NCBI RefSeq assembly: GCF_037645805.1
Contig: NZ_JBBEXE010000005.1
Coordinates: 186,001 to 250,000, forward strand
Source of the DNA: Leptobacterium_A meishanense
GTDB lineage: Bacteria; Bacteroidota; Bacteroidia; Flavobacteriales; Flavobacteriaceae
DNA length: 64,000 nt
Direction of reading: 5' to 3'
In this document: positions 32,951 through 42,526 of the stretch, piece after piece
Position numbering within the stretch: the stretch's first letter is position 1
How the letters are laid out: every line of letters begins with the position of its first letter
Position numbers and translations under genes: made by a program
The notes under the pieces: generated by a model
Told to the model about the DNA's origin: nothing
The model's database searches: none
The model's input: the letters and a program-made list of their open reading frames with translations, nothing else

Positions 32951-34003
32951 ATGGCTTCTTTTTATCCCTTAAAAGTAAAAGAAATTCAGCGTATCACACC
33001 ATCAGCTGTTATGATTTCTTTTGAAATCCCGGAAAATTTGAAACATGTTTTTTCATTCACAGCAGGACAATATATCACTATTAAAAAAATAGTGAATGGC
33101 AAAGAAATTCGCAGGTCCTATTCTATTTGTAGTTCGCATATGGATGATTTGCTTCGTGTAGGGATAAAAAAAGTGCCTAAAGGCACTTTCTCAGCATATG
33201 CAAATGACGAGCTTCAGATAGGAGATGTTTTGGAGGTACACCCTCCTGAGGGGAAATTTATTTTTATGCCTGATCCTTCTAAAAAAAGAAATCTTATCGC
33301 TTTTGCTGCCGGAAGTGGTATTACACCTATTATGAGCATTATAAAAACGGTTTTAGAGGAAGAACCCAATAGCTCCTTTGTTCTTGTGTATGGAAATAAA
33401 TCTGTTGCAGAAACCATGTTTCATGAAGAACTGTTGGCCCTTATTGAAAAATTTACAATACGATTATCTGTTTACTTTATTTATAGCCGAAATACTGAAG
33501 ACGGTGCATTGTTTGGTCGAATAGATCGGTCTATGGTTAATTTTATCCTGAAGAATAAGTATAAAGAAGTGGCTTTTGATACTTTTTACCTGTGCGGGCC
33601 TGAAGAAATGATTGAAACGGTTTCTGAAATACTTAAAGAGAATACGGTTTCTGACAAACAGATAAAATTTGAGCTCTTTACAACTTCTAATGAAGAAGAA
33701 CCTTCTAAAGATGTCCCGGAAGGCAAAACAAAAATAACAATATGGGTAGATGACGAGGAAACTTCTTTTGTGATGGACAAATCGCAACGTATCCTTGATG
33801 CTGCATTAGCACAAAAAATAGATGCTCCTTATTCCTGTCAAGGAGGTATTTGTAGCAGTTGCATTGCCCGTATTAAAGAAGGGAGCGCCACTATGGTAAA
33901 AAATCAGATTTTAACAGATTCCGAGGTAGCTGAAGGATTGATTCTTACATGTCAAGCAAATCCTGATTCAGAAACCTTGGTTATTGACTATGATGATGTG
34001 TAA
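32951..34003 (+). CDS. Ferredoxin-NAD(P)H reductase with 2Fe-2S domain (PaaE-like)
   Basis: This 350-residue protein has an FAD-binding domain (RRSYSICSS), an NAD(P)-binding domain (AAGSGITPIMSI, FYLCGPEEMI) and a C-terminal plant-type 2Fe-2S ferredoxin domain (YSCQGGICSSCIARI with the fourth Cys in LTCQ). It resembles PaaE, the reductase of phenylacetyl-CoA epoxidase, but no paa genes are nearby. In flavobacteria the gene often stands alone and may support other oxygenases. It overlaps the convergent GT9 gene by 16 bases. Confidence 0.88.
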   Translation: MASFYPLKVKEIQRITPSAVMISFEIPENLKHVFSFTAGQYITIKKIVNGKEIRRSYSICSSHMDDLLRVGIKKVPKGTFSAYANDELQIGDVLEVHPPEGKFIFMPDPSKKRNLIAFAAGSGITPIMSIIKTVLEEEPNSSFVLVYGNKSVAETMFHEELLALIEKFTIRLSVYFIYSRNTEDGALFGRIDRSMVNFILKNKYKEVAFDTFYLCGPEEMIETVSEILKENTVSDKQIKFELFTTSNEEEPSKDVPEGKTKITIWVDDEETSFVMDKSQRILDAALAQKIDAPYSCQGGICSSCIARIKEGSATMVKNQILTDSEVAEGLILTCQANPDSETLVIDYDDV

Positions 34004-35052
34004 TGCTGTTCTATACCTTCCAATATTTTTTCTATCACTTGCTCAGGAGTAATTGTCCGCATAATTTCTTTATAGTCGTCCGGTAACTTATTTCCATACA
34101 CAGAGGTCGGAATTAATGGATATTTTTCACGGTCTGAAAGCAATGCATATTCTTTGGGTTGACCAATGGGACAAAACCCGGCATAGGGATGGGTAACTCC
34201 CCAGAGCGTTATTGCTTTAATACCATACATAGCTGCTAAGTGAGCATTTCCACTATCCATAGAAACCATTATGTCAAGGTTGGATATTAATGCTAATTCT
34301 TCTTCAAAAGTGAGTTTTTCAATAGTATTGACCGTGTTTTTGTGATTTTTTAAAACTGCGTTTACTTGCTGTTTTTCTTTATTTCCACCTCCAAAAATGA
34401 TGATTTTAAATTGATTGGTTTTGTCAAGTTTTTGAATAACTTCTTCCATCAAATCTAATGGGTACATTTTGCCTTTATGTGCCGCAAAAGGTGCAATTCC
34501 TATCCATTTTTTAGTGTCTGCTCCTATCAGATTATGGATTTTTGGGTTTATTTCTTTTTTGGGTAGAAAAACGGAGTTGCTTACATCAATTGGAAAGTTT
34601 AGTTGAGAAAAAACATCTGCATATCGTTGGTGGGTTGTTTTTAGTTGTTTAAATATTTTGTTTTGAGGCCGCGTAAGTGCTTTTTTTTCTTTTCTTCCTT
34701 TGTCAACCTTTTTAATATTAATCCTTTTCCAGTTCAAAAACCAACATAGAACATTGCTTCTTAACACGCTATGCAGGTCTGCTATTTTTGTTACTCCTAA
34801 TTGGTTAAGCTCTTTTGATAATTTGTACAATCCCAAAATGCCTTTGTGTTTCCCTTTTACATCAGCAAAATGAAAATGAATATCTGGGATGTCATTGAAA
34901 ATAGGCTTGAAAAATGCTTTTGAGAGAACTGTTATTTTTAGTTTCGGGTATTTTTGTCTTAAAAGCATCAGCACTGGTACTACCATTGCTACATCGCCCA
35001 TAGCAGAAAGGCGGATAATCAAAAGGTGTTCTTGTGGACTATTTTTTTTCAC
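33988..35052 (-). CDS. Glycosyltransferase family 9 (heptosyltransferase-like)
   Basis: This 354-residue protein starts LLIIRLSAMGDVAMVVPVL, the GT9 N-terminal signature, and has the donor-site block ISNLDIMVSMDSGNAHLAAMYGIKAITLWGVTHP. GT9 enzymes add heptose or related sugars to the lipopolysaccharide core. Its start overlaps the DUF4254 gene by 14 bases; the two are a common flavobacterial pair. Confidence 0.88.
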   Translation of the reverse strand: MKKNSPQEHLLIIRLSAMGDVAMVVPVLMLLRQKYPKLKITVLSKAFFKPIFNDIPDIHFHFADVKGKHKGILGLYKLSKELNQLGVTKIADLHSVLRSNVLCWFLNWKRINIKKVDKGRKEKKALTRPQNKIFKQLKTTHQRYADVFSQLNFPIDVSNSVFLPKKEINPKIHNLIGADTKKWIGIAPFAAHKGKMYPLDLMEEVIQKLDKTNQFKIIIFGGGNKEKQQVNAVLKNHKNTVNTIEKLTFEEELALISNLDIMVSMDSGNAHLAAMYGIKAITLWGVTHPYAGFCPIGQPKEYALLSDREKYPLIPTSVYGNKLPDDYKEIMRTITPEQVIEKILEGIEQHYTSS

Positions 35053-35644
35053 GCAGTACGGGGTTTAACTCCTCGTCATTGTACATTTTCATCTGCTTGT
35101 ACACTTTCATGTATTTTTTGCCATTTTGAATGTCTTCCAAAAGCTGGTCGATTGCTGAAGACAAGTCTTTGCGCTGTTCCAGCAATACATTTAGTTTTGT
35201 TTGGCAAGCAGCTTTATGCTCAGGGGATGCATCTTCTCTTAATACTTCCTCTTGCATATGGTATATTTTCAATGCTAAAATGGATAGGCGGTCTATAGCC
35301 CATGCCGGACTTTCAGAGTTTATGGTGGCATCAGGGTTCAGGTTTACCTCCTTATATTTATCTAAAAAATAGCTGTCAATATATTCTACCATATCAGTCC
35401 GATCTTGATTTGAAGCATCAATTTTTCGCTTTAATCCAAGTGCCTCCACCGGATCAATTTTAGGGGCACGAATAATATCTTCATAATGCCATTGTACCGT
35501 ATCTATCCAGTTTTTTCGGTATAGAAGATGCTCTATTTTGTTTTTTGGGTATGGATTTTCAAAAGATTGGTTTACACTGTCTAATACATGGTATTTTTCT
35601 ATGCTTTCTTCAAATATTTGGTAGGCAAATTTGCTGAATTTCAT
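35039..35644 (-). CDS. DUF4254 protein
   Basis: The product is 201 residues from Met at 35644 (MKFSKFAYQIFEESIEKYHV). A longer reading frame to 35800 would run into upp on the other strand and is unlikely. It is all-helical and charged with no membrane segment. The pairing with a GT9 gene suggests a role in lipopolysaccharide core synthesis, unproven. Confidence 0.82.
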   Translation of the reverse strand: MKFSKFAYQIFEESIEKYHVLDSVNQSFENPYPKNKIEHLLYRKNWIDTVQWHYEDIIRAPKIDPVEALGLKRKIDASNQDRTDMVEYIDSYFLDKYKEVNLNPDATINSESPAWAIDRLSILALKIYHMQEEVLREDASPEHKAACQTKLNVLLEQRKDLSSAIDQLLEDIQNGKKYMKVYKQMKMYNDEELNPVLREKK

Positions 35645-35659
35645 TGTTCTTGCTTTGAG

Positions 35660-35691
35660 TTGCAAATATAATCTATAATTGGTTACTTTTG
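35660..35691 (+). promoter_or_regulatory. Candidate promoter of upp
   Basis: TTG (35660-35662) and TACTTTTG (35684-35691) are 21 bases apart, 31 bases upstream of the upp ATG. A minus-strand TATATTTG (35663-35670) within the same DNA may serve the divergent DUF4254 gene. Confidence 0.5.
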
Positions 35692-35722
35692 GATTATTGA
35701 TACTTCTGCCTAAAAAGACATT

Positions 35723-36379
35723 ATGTACATTCATCATATCGGGGAGCAAAATTCCATACTTAACCAATTTATTAGTGAAATTAGAGCTATTTCTATTCAA
35801 AAAGACCGTATGCGTTTTCGAAGAAACATAGAGCGCATTGGTGAAGTATTGGGATATGAGCTAAGTAAATCGCTTTCTTACCATTCTAAAAATATTAGTA
35901 CTCCCTTAGGCACTAAAAAAACACCTTTAATAAAAAATGATCTTGTTATTTGTTCCATACTAAGAGCAGGTTTGACCATGCACCAAGGGTTACTAAATTA
36001 TTTTGATGGTGTGGACAGTGCTTTTATTTCTGCTTATCGGCATCATTTGAATGAAACTGATTTTGAAATAATAGTAGAATATATGGCTGCTCCATCTCTG
36101 GAAGAGAAAACGTTGTTATTGGCAGATCCTATGTTGGCATCCGGCCATTCATTTACTTCTGTATTTGAGGTGATGAAACCCTTGGGTACTCCTAAAGAGG
36201 TCCATTTGATTTCTGCTATTGGTTCTCCTGAAGGGATTGCATATTTAGAATCACATTTCCCTCCGGAAACACATTTATGGATTGCTGCTATTGACGATGG
36301 GTTGAATGATAAAGGATATATTATTCCCGGTTTGGGAGATGCAGGCGATTTGTCTTTTGGTACTAAATTACAGCATTAA
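35723..36379 (+). CDS. upp: Uracil phosphoribosyltransferase
   Basis: This 218-residue enzyme makes UMP from uracil and PRPP (pyrimidine salvage). Motifs seen are ICSILRAGLTMHQG, the PRPP loop LADPMLASGHSF, and GLNDKGYIIPGLGDAGD near the C-terminus, which binds uracil. It converges on the DUF6427 gene, overlapping by 12 bases. Confidence 0.94.
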   Translation: MYIHHIGEQNSILNQFISEIRAISIQKDRMRFRRNIERIGEVLGYELSKSLSYHSKNISTPLGTKKTPLIKNDLVICSILRAGLTMHQGLLNYFDGVDSAFISAYRHHLNETDFEIIVEYMAAPSLEEKTLLLADPMLASGHSFTSVFEVMKPLGTPKEVHLISAIGSPEGIAYLESHFPPETHLWIAAIDDGLNDKGYIIPGLGDAGDLSFGTKLQH

Positions 36380-37291
36380 TTCTACAAATGGTGCCACTAG
36401 GAACAACCATAAGGTAATTTCCTCAACCCATTTTTTCGATCTTGTTTCTATATAGTTTGCAATAAGGAGTGCTAAAGGAAATGCTACAAATAACCATGCT
36501 GCTTTATTGTATTCCGGTAATGCAACATTCATCGCTAAAGTTGTAAACAGTAATCCTATTATTAATGCTATTGCTGTTCTGGCCTCTGATGTTTTTGCCT
36601 TTATCTGAATAAAAAAAGACAATAATGATATTATTCCTATTCCACCTACAATCCAAAAAGAAAAAGTATTGATTGATTGATAAAACTCTTTAGGGATATA
36701 GCTTAGATCAATGCTTATGATTTCTTTAAAGATGGTTATATCACTTTTTAAAATGGCATACGTGTATCCAAATATAAGTACCATCCCTACTACTAAAAGC
36801 GGGATAAACCAATTTTTAACATCCTTCCCTACATATACAATAAGTCCCACAAAAACCCATAAAAGTCCTAAAATAGCTGGTTCATAAAACAATGAAGCAA
36901 TTATTACCCACAGCGTTGCATCAAATATCTTTCTTTTTGTTGCCACGTAAGACCGTAAGCTAATAATTCTACGGATAGCTAAGAGCAGGAAGCCGTTGGA
37001 TAGAATAATTTGTCTGTCAAAAAATGATTCCGGAGATAATGTTAGCAAAAGCGCAAATACTAAAATAATGTATGAATTGTTTTTTGACAGGTGATTTTTT
37101 TTCACAATAAAATCAATAATGAAAATGGACACTATAAGGATCACCCATGAAATGCCATGGTATGTCATTATCGAAAAAGTTATTGGTGTATCTAAGGTGT
37201 TAAAAACGGATAGTATAAAAAATACAAAAAGGTATCCTACAATAAAAACAAAATTAATGGGCTTTGTCTTTCCAAATATGCTTGATATCAT
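36368..37291 (-). CDS. DUF6427 polytopic membrane protein
   Basis: This 307-residue protein has about nine to ten hydrophobic segments and starts MISSIFGKTKPINFVFIVGY. It lies in the conserved flavobacterial neighbourhood upp, DUF6427, DUF6341, purD. It has a general resemblance to polytopic glycosyltransferase-associated proteins only. Function is unknown. Confidence 0.78.
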   Translation of the reverse strand: MISSIFGKTKPINFVFIVGYLFVFFILSVFNTLDTPITFSIMTYHGISWVILIVSIFIIDFIVKKNHLSKNNSYIILVFALLLTLSPESFFDRQIILSNGFLLLAIRRIISLRSYVATKRKIFDATLWVIIASLFYEPAILGLLWVFVGLIVYVGKDVKNWFIPLLVVGMVLIFGYTYAILKSDITIFKEIISIDLSYIPKEFYQSINTFSFWIVGGIGIISLLSFFIQIKAKTSEARTAIALIIGLLFTTLAMNVALPEYNKAAWLFVAFPLALLIANYIETRSKKWVEEITLWLFLVAPFVELML

Positions 37292-37311
37292 GTTTTGTTT
37301 TTATATTTTTG
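37282..37311 (+). promoter_or_regulatory. Candidate promoter of the DUF6341 gene
   Basis: TTG (37282-37284) and TATTTTTG (37304-37311) are 19 bases apart, 27 bases before the ATG. Confidence 0.5.
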
Positions 37312-37338
37312 TACAGTAAATATAATATTTCTTAATCT

Positions 37339-37560
37339 ATGAAGAGTTTTTTTGAAGGTATTGAAAGTTTGTTTGTGAATGTACTTTTTGTTCCTTATGA
37401 TGCTTTACGTTTTACGGAAAACTGGTGGGTCGCTAATATCGTAAATTGGCTTTTAGCTATTATTGGTTTTGTTGCCATGGTTTACTGGATAATGCAATTG
37501 AAAAAATTCAATGATAATAATGAAGAGGATAAGAGCATTACAGCACACTCCTATCTATAA
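37339..37560 (+). CDS. Small membrane protein DUF6341
   Basis: This 73-residue protein has one clear membrane helix (NIVNWLLAIIGFVAMVYWIMQL) and an N-terminal amphipathic part (FFEGIESLFVNVLFVPYDALRF). Homologues are sometimes mislabelled as uracil phosphoribosyltransferase because of the neighbouring upp gene. It overlaps the purD stop by 6 bases. Confidence 0.75.
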   Translation: MKSFFEGIESLFVNVLFVPYDALRFTENWWVANIVNWLLAIIGFVAMVYWIMQLKKFNDNNEEDKSITAHSYL

Positions 37561-38826
37561 ATCAAAACCAATATCTTTCCGATAATATATCTTATCAAAG
37601 TGTAGTTTTTCTATCTCTTGGTACGATTTTTTTATAGCCTCTTTATACGATTTATCTAAAGACGTAATGGCAATAACCCTTCCACCATTTGTTACAACCT
37701 TATTCGCTTCCAGCTTCGTTCCTGCATGAAAAATTAAGGCATTTTCTACTTTTTCAATCCCTTTAATTTCTTTTCCTTTCTCATAGGTTTCCGGATAACC
37801 TCCGGAAACTAACATAACGGTTGCGGCAGCACGTTCGTCAATTTCTATATCAATTTTGTCCAAGGTTTGATTCGCTACTGCTTCAAATAGTTCTACCAAA
37901 TCATTCTTGATCCTAGGAAGAACTACTTCTGTCTCAGGATCACCCATCCGAACATTATACTCGATCACATAGGGGTCTCCATTTACTTTTATAAGGCCTA
38001 TGAAAATAAACCCTTTGTATGGAGTTTTATCTTTTTGAAGCCCTTCTATTGTTGGTTTAACAATGTTTTCTTCTATCTTTTGTAATAGTGTTTCATCGGC
38101 AAAAGGAGCAGGAGAGACAGCGCCCATGCCTCCGGTATTCAATCCGGTGTCTCTTTCACCTATCCGCTTATAATCTTTGGCCGTAGGAAGTATTTTATAA
38201 TTCTTTCCATCTGTTAACACAAAACAACTTAGTTCTATGCCGTCTAAAAATTCTTCTATAACCACTTTAGTGCTTGCTTCTCCAAATTTCTCGGCGACTA
38301 ACATGTTTTGAAGTTCATTTATAGCTTCTTGCAGGTCATTTAAAATTAATACGCCCTTACCCGCTGCAAGCCCATCAGCTTTTAAGACATATGGTGGCTG
38401 TAATGTTTCCAAAAATTTAAAGGCTGAATTTATGGCCTCCTTAGTAAAACTTTGATATTGTGCTGTTGGAATTCCGTGCCGCATCATGAACTGCTTTGCA
38501 AATTCTTTGCTCCCTTCAAGTTGAGCTGCTATTTTTCCAGGGCCTATAACATTTACCTTGTTTAATTCTTTTTCTGAGAGAAAAAAATCATGAATCCCTT
38601 TTACTAAAGGATCTTCAGGGCCTACTACAACCATGTCGATGTTTTCATTAATCACAAAGTTTTTAATTGCTTGAAAATCTGCTACATTGATGGGTATATT
38701 TTTAGCAATTGTTGCTGTCCCTGCATTTCCCGGGGCTACAAAAAGGTTTTTTACTTTGGGGCTTTGTAAAATTTTCCAAGCAAAGGTATGCTCTCTCCCT
38801 CCGGAACCTAAAATAAGAATGTTCAT
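37555..38826 (-). CDS. purD: Phosphoribosylamine-glycine ligase
   Basis: This 423-residue ATP-grasp enzyme performs the second step of purine synthesis. It starts MNILILGSGGREHTFAWKI and carries PYVLKADGLAAGKGVLI and YNVRMGDPETEVVLPRI. Length is normal. It lies just before the polysaccharide locus on the same strand; the sugar transferase gene ends 36 bases upstream of its start. Confidence 0.96.
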   Translation of the reverse strand: MNILILGSGGREHTFAWKILQSPKVKNLFVAPGNAGTATIAKNIPINVADFQAIKNFVINENIDMVVVGPEDPLVKGIHDFFLSEKELNKVNVIGPGKIAAQLEGSKEFAKQFMMRHGIPTAQYQSFTKEAINSAFKFLETLQPPYVLKADGLAAGKGVLILNDLQEAINELQNMLVAEKFGEASTKVVIEEFLDGIELSCFVLTDGKNYKILPTAKDYKRIGERDTGLNTGGMGAVSPAPFADETLLQKIEENIVKPTIEGLQKDKTPYKGFIFIGLIKVNGDPYVIEYNVRMGDPETEVVLPRIKNDLVELFEAVANQTLDKIDIEIDERAAATVMLVSGGYPETYEKGKEIKGIEKVENALIFHAGTKLEANKVVTNGGRVIAITSLDKSYKEAIKKSYQEIEKLHFDKIYYRKDIGFDL

Positions 38827-38862
38827 TAATTTGTATTGTATATAAAAATTTATATCAAAAAG

Positions 38863-40212
38863 TTAATAGGCTTTCTCTTCACCTTTTATCATATTTAAAG
38901 CGGTTTGTATAATTATCTTAATGTCTAAGACTAAAGACCAGTTTTCAATATAAAAAATGTCCAGCTTAATTCTATTTATCATATCTCCATCCGTTTCTAT
39001 TTCTCCTCTATACCCTCTTGTTTGAGCAAGACCTGTTATGCCTGGTTTGACTAAATGACGGATCATATATTTATTAACGTTTTTACCATATTCTGCATTT
39101 TGTTTCCATAAATGTGGTCTAGGCCCTACCACAGACATATCTCCTAATAATACATTAATAAATTGAGGAAGTTCATCAATACTTGTTTTCCTCAAAAAAG
39201 CCCCTAATTTAGTTACTCTTGGATCATTTCTAGTTGCTGATTTTTCAGTAACATCATTAAGTTTCATAGACCTAAACTTATAACAATAAAACCCTTTTTC
39301 ATTAAGTCCTGGTCTATTTTGCCTAAAAAAGATAGGCCCTTTTGAATCTATTTTTATTAATATCCCAAGAATAGGAATTAACCATAATAAAATGAAGAAG
39401 AAGATAAGAAAAGAAAAAATGATGTCAAATGTTCTTTTAGTGAAAAAATTTATAGGGTTATCTAAAGGGACATCTCTTAATGAAAGTATAGGTAGATAGT
39501 CATAATACTCATATTTTAATTTTTTAGTGTATATATTTTTATTGTCTGGTAAAAATTTAATAACTCTAAGATTTAAGTCTGTAAAATCAACAATCTTTTC
39601 TATTTCTTTATTTGAAAGTTCTGAAACCGAACAATATATTTCATCTATATTTTCTTTTAAAACATATTCAAAGCAATCTTTTAGAGTATTTTTCCCCTCT
39701 GTTAATGAAAACTGTTTTTTAAACTCATACCCATATTCTAATCTTTTTTGAAATATTTGAACTAATTGATCTGTCTTCTTATTTTTCCCTATTACTATAA
39801 CCTTTCTTTGATTTCCTCCATATTTTTCTCTATATTTCATCAAGAGATAATGAAATGTAAACTTTATAATTGCCACTATTATTAGTACTATCAAACAATA
39901 TGTTGCTAATAATAGTCTACTAATATTTACTTCTTTAAAGAATCCAATAAATGCATATAGTGCCAAAAAATAATAAACAAATTGTTTAGAAAGCAAAGAG
40001 AGAATAAGGGTTACTTTAGAATAGCGATGAACTTCATAAAAATTATTTCTTAATGCAATTACTACCCATGTAATGGAGATATAGGTTGAAAATAGTACTG
40101 GGGTCTTAAAAAGAATTGGCAGAATATATGCAGTAAGATTTACAACTGTAAGGTCTATTATGCATATAAATGGTAATAAGAATTTTGAATATCTTCCTCT
40201 TTTATACCCCAT
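38863..40212 (-). CDS. Polyprenyl glycosylphosphotransferase (initiating sugar transferase)
   Basis: This 449-residue WcaJ/WbaP-type enzyme has four N-terminal membrane helices, a central Rossmann-like domain (RKVIVIGKNKKTDQLVQIF), a fifth helix and the catalytic bacterial sugar transferase domain (FDIIFSFLIF, KFRSM, RKTSIDELPQFINVLLGDMSVVGPRP, KPGITGLAQTRGYRG). It transfers a sugar phosphate to undecaprenyl phosphate to start the repeating unit. It is the last gene of the locus. Confidence 0.9.
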   Translation of the reverse strand: MGYKRGRYSKFLLPFICIIDLTVVNLTAYILPILFKTPVLFSTYISITWVVIALRNNFYEVHRYSKVTLILSLLSKQFVYYFLALYAFIGFFKEVNISRLLLATYCLIVLIIVAIIKFTFHYLLMKYREKYGGNQRKVIVIGKNKKTDQLVQIFQKRLEYGYEFKKQFSLTEGKNTLKDCFEYVLKENIDEIYCSVSELSNKEIEKIVDFTDLNLRVIKFLPDNKNIYTKKLKYEYYDYLPILSLRDVPLDNPINFFTKRTFDIIFSFLIFFFILLWLIPILGILIKIDSKGPIFFRQNRPGLNEKGFYCYKFRSMKLNDVTEKSATRNDPRVTKLGAFLRKTSIDELPQFINVLLGDMSVVGPRPHLWKQNAEYGKNVNKYMIRHLVKPGITGLAQTRGYRGEIETDGDMINRIKLDIFYIENWSLVLDIKIIIQTALNMIKGEEKAY

Positions 40213-40216
40213 TTTA

Positions 40217-41200
40217 TTATTTAATGTGCGATGAGAAATCCCTATGAGCAGTTCTTTGTAAGTCTTCCTTATTCAAGGATTTAAAATATTCATATGTTTT
40301 TTTCATTCCTTCTTTTCTGCTGTATTTAGGTTCCCAATCTAGAACCTGTTTTGCTTTCGTTATATCTGGTTGTCTTTGAAGAGGATCGTCTTGAGGTAAA
40401 GGCTTATAAATAATTTTTTGATTTGTTCCTGTCAATTTTATTATTTCTTCAGCAAACTCTTTAATGGTGACCTCATCTGGATTACCAATATTTACCGGAT
40501 ATATGTAATCACTCATTAAAAGCCTATAAATTCCTTCTATCTGATCGTCTACATAACAAAAGGAACGTGTTTGCATCCCATCTCCAAACACCGTAAGGTC
40601 TTCACCTCTAAGAGCTTGTCCAATAAAAGCAGGAATAACTCTTCCATCGTTTAATCGCATTCTAGGGCCATAGGTGTTAAATATCCGTAAAATCCTAGTA
40701 TCTACATTATGGAAACGATGATATGCCATTGTTATTGACTCCATAAATCGTTTAGCTTCATCATATACCCCCCTTGGGCCAATAGTGTTTACATTTCCAT
40801 AATACTCTTCTGTTTGTGGGTGAACCAAAGGATCCCCATAAATTTCAGAAGTAGATGCTATTAAAATACGTGACTTTTTTTCTCTTGCTAATCCCAATAA
40901 ATTATGAGTCCCTAATGCCCCAACTTTAAGAGTCTGAATAGGAATTTTAAGATAATCTATAGGACTGGCAGGAGAAGCAAAATGCAATATATAGTCTATC
41001 TCTCCAGGAACATGTACAAATTTTGTAACATCGTGATGATAGAATTCAAAATTTTCAAGCTTAAATAAATGTTCTATGTTTTTTAAGTCTCCTGTAATGA
41101 GGTTGTCCATTCCAATCACATAAAAGCCTTCTTTAATAAACCGATCACATAAATGTGACCCTAAAAACCCCGCAGCACCTGTTATTAAAACTCGTTTCAT
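40217..41200 (-). CDS. UDP-glucuronate decarboxylase (UDP-xylose synthase)
   Basis: This 327-residue short-chain dehydrogenase has NAD motif [19 protein letters not shown] and the catalytic YDEAKRF. The blocks [20 protein letters not shown] and [20 protein letters not shown] are typical of UXS. It converts UDP-glucuronate to UDP-xylose and works right after the dehydrogenase encoded upstream. Confidence 0.92.
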   Translation of the reverse strand: MKRVLITGAAGFLGSHLCDRFIKEGFYVIGMDNLITGDLKNIEHLFKLENFEFYHHDVTKFVHVPGEIDYILHFASPASPIDYLKIPIQTLKVGALGTHNLLGLAREKKSRILIASTSEIYGDPLVHPQTEEYYGNVNTIGPRGVYDEAKRFMESITMAYHRFHNVDTRILRIFNTYGPRMRLNDGRVIPAFIGQALRGEDLTVFGDGMQTRSFCYVDDQIEGIYRLLMSDYIYPVNIGNPDEVTIKEFAEEIIKLTGTNQKIIYKPLPQDDPLQRQPDITKAKQVLDWEPKYSRKEGMKKTYEYFKSLNKEDLQRTAHRDFSSHIK

Positions 41201-41214
41201 ATTATTTTAGCTTA

Positions 41215-42513
41215 TTACCTCCCAATTGATATATAATTAAACCCCGCATCTCTTATTTCTTCTTTATCATATAGATTTCTCCCATCAAATATAACTGGGT
41301 TAATTAAATTGTCTTTTAATTTTTGCAAATTTGGAGTTCTAAATATACTCCATTCTGTACAAATGACTAATGCCTCTGCTCCATCAAGTGTCTCATACAT
41401 ATTGGCTGCAAACTGTATTTTATCTCCCATCTTTCTTTTTACATTATTCATTGCCTCAGGATCAAAAGCAGTAATTTTAGCACCTAATTCCAGTAATGCA
41501 TTTATAATGTCTAATGCTGGAGCTTCTCTAATATCATCTGTTTCCGGTTTAAAAGCCAGGCCCCAAATAGCTATTTTTTTGCCCGAAAGATTGTTGTTAA
41601 AGTACCCTTTTATCTTGGGAATAAGGGCTAACTTCTGTTTGGTGTTTACCTTTAAAACCGAACCTAATATTTGAAAATCATAAGCATTGTCTTTTCCTGA
41701 TTTGTGCAATGCTTTTACATCTTTTGGAAAACAAGAACCACCATATCCAATCCCCGGAAAAAGGAATCGTTTACCTATTCTTGAGTCTGTGCCAACACCT
41801 ATGCGTACTTTATCTACATCTGCCCCAACTTTTTCACAGAAATTTGCAATTTCATTCATGAAAGTGATCTTAGTGGCCAAAAATGCATTAGCTGCATATT
41901 TGGTGAGTTCTGCAGAGCGCTCATCCATAATAATAATAGGGTTTCCTGAGCGAACATAGGGTTTGTATAACTTCTCCATAAGTGCTGTCGCCCTTGATGA
42001 ACCTGAACCTATAACAATACGTTCTGGCTTTAAAAAATCATCTACTGCAAAGCCTTCCCGTAAAAATTCAGGATTGGACACCACATCAAAGTCTATCTTT
42101 GCATGCTTAGCTATTACTTCTTTTACCTTGTCTGAAGTGCCTACAGGGACAGTACTCTTATCAACAATAACTTTGTATTCTGTAATTAATTTTCCTATTT
42201 CATCAGCTACCCCTAAAACATATTTTAAATCAGCGGAACCGTCTTCATCTTCGGGTGTGGGTAGTGCTAGAAAAATAATTTCTCCATGATCTAGACCTTC
42301 TTTTAATGATGTTGTGAAGTTAAGTCGTCCCGCTTTGATATTCCGTTCAAATAAAACATCCAAATGAGGTTCATAAATGGGGACTTCTCCATTTTTCATT
42401 TTTTGTACTTTAGCCTCATCTATATCTACACAAAGCACTTCATTCCCTGTTTCGGCTAGGCAGGTTCCTGTAACCAAACCCACATAACCGGTTCCTATAA
42501 CTGATATTTTCAT
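41215..42513 (-). CDS. ugd: UDP-glucose 6-dehydrogenase
   Basis: This 432-residue enzyme has N-terminal NAD motif GTGYVGLVTG, VDKSTVPVGTSDKV, catalytic Cys in GYGGSCFPKDVKAL, and C-terminal WGLAFKPETDDIREAPA. It oxidises UDP-glucose to UDP-glucuronate, feeding UDP-xylose synthase 14 bases downstream and possibly the polymer directly. Confidence 0.95.
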   Translation of the reverse strand: MKISVIGTGYVGLVTGTCLAETGNEVLCVDIDEAKVQKMKNGEVPIYEPHLDVLFERNIKAGRLNFTTSLKEGLDHGEIIFLALPTPEDEDGSADLKYVLGVADEIGKLITEYKVIVDKSTVPVGTSDKVKEVIAKHAKIDFDVVSNPEFLREGFAVDDFLKPERIVIGSGSSRATALMEKLYKPYVRSGNPIIIMDERSAELTKYAANAFLATKITFMNEIANFCEKVGADVDKVRIGVGTDSRIGKRFLFPGIGYGGSCFPKDVKALHKSGKDNAYDFQILGSVLKVNTKQKLALIPKIKGYFNNNLSGKKIAIWGLAFKPETDDIREAPALDIINALLELGAKITAFDPEAMNNVKRKMGDKIQFAANMYETLDGAEALVICTEWSIFRTPNLQKLKDNLINPVIFDGRNLYDKEEIRDAGFNYISIGR

Positions 42514-42526
42514 TCGATTTTAATAT

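Noticed and set aside
35645..35800. Upstream extension of the DUF4254 gene
   Set aside because: It overlaps the promoter and start of upp; the family N-terminus matches Met at 35644.
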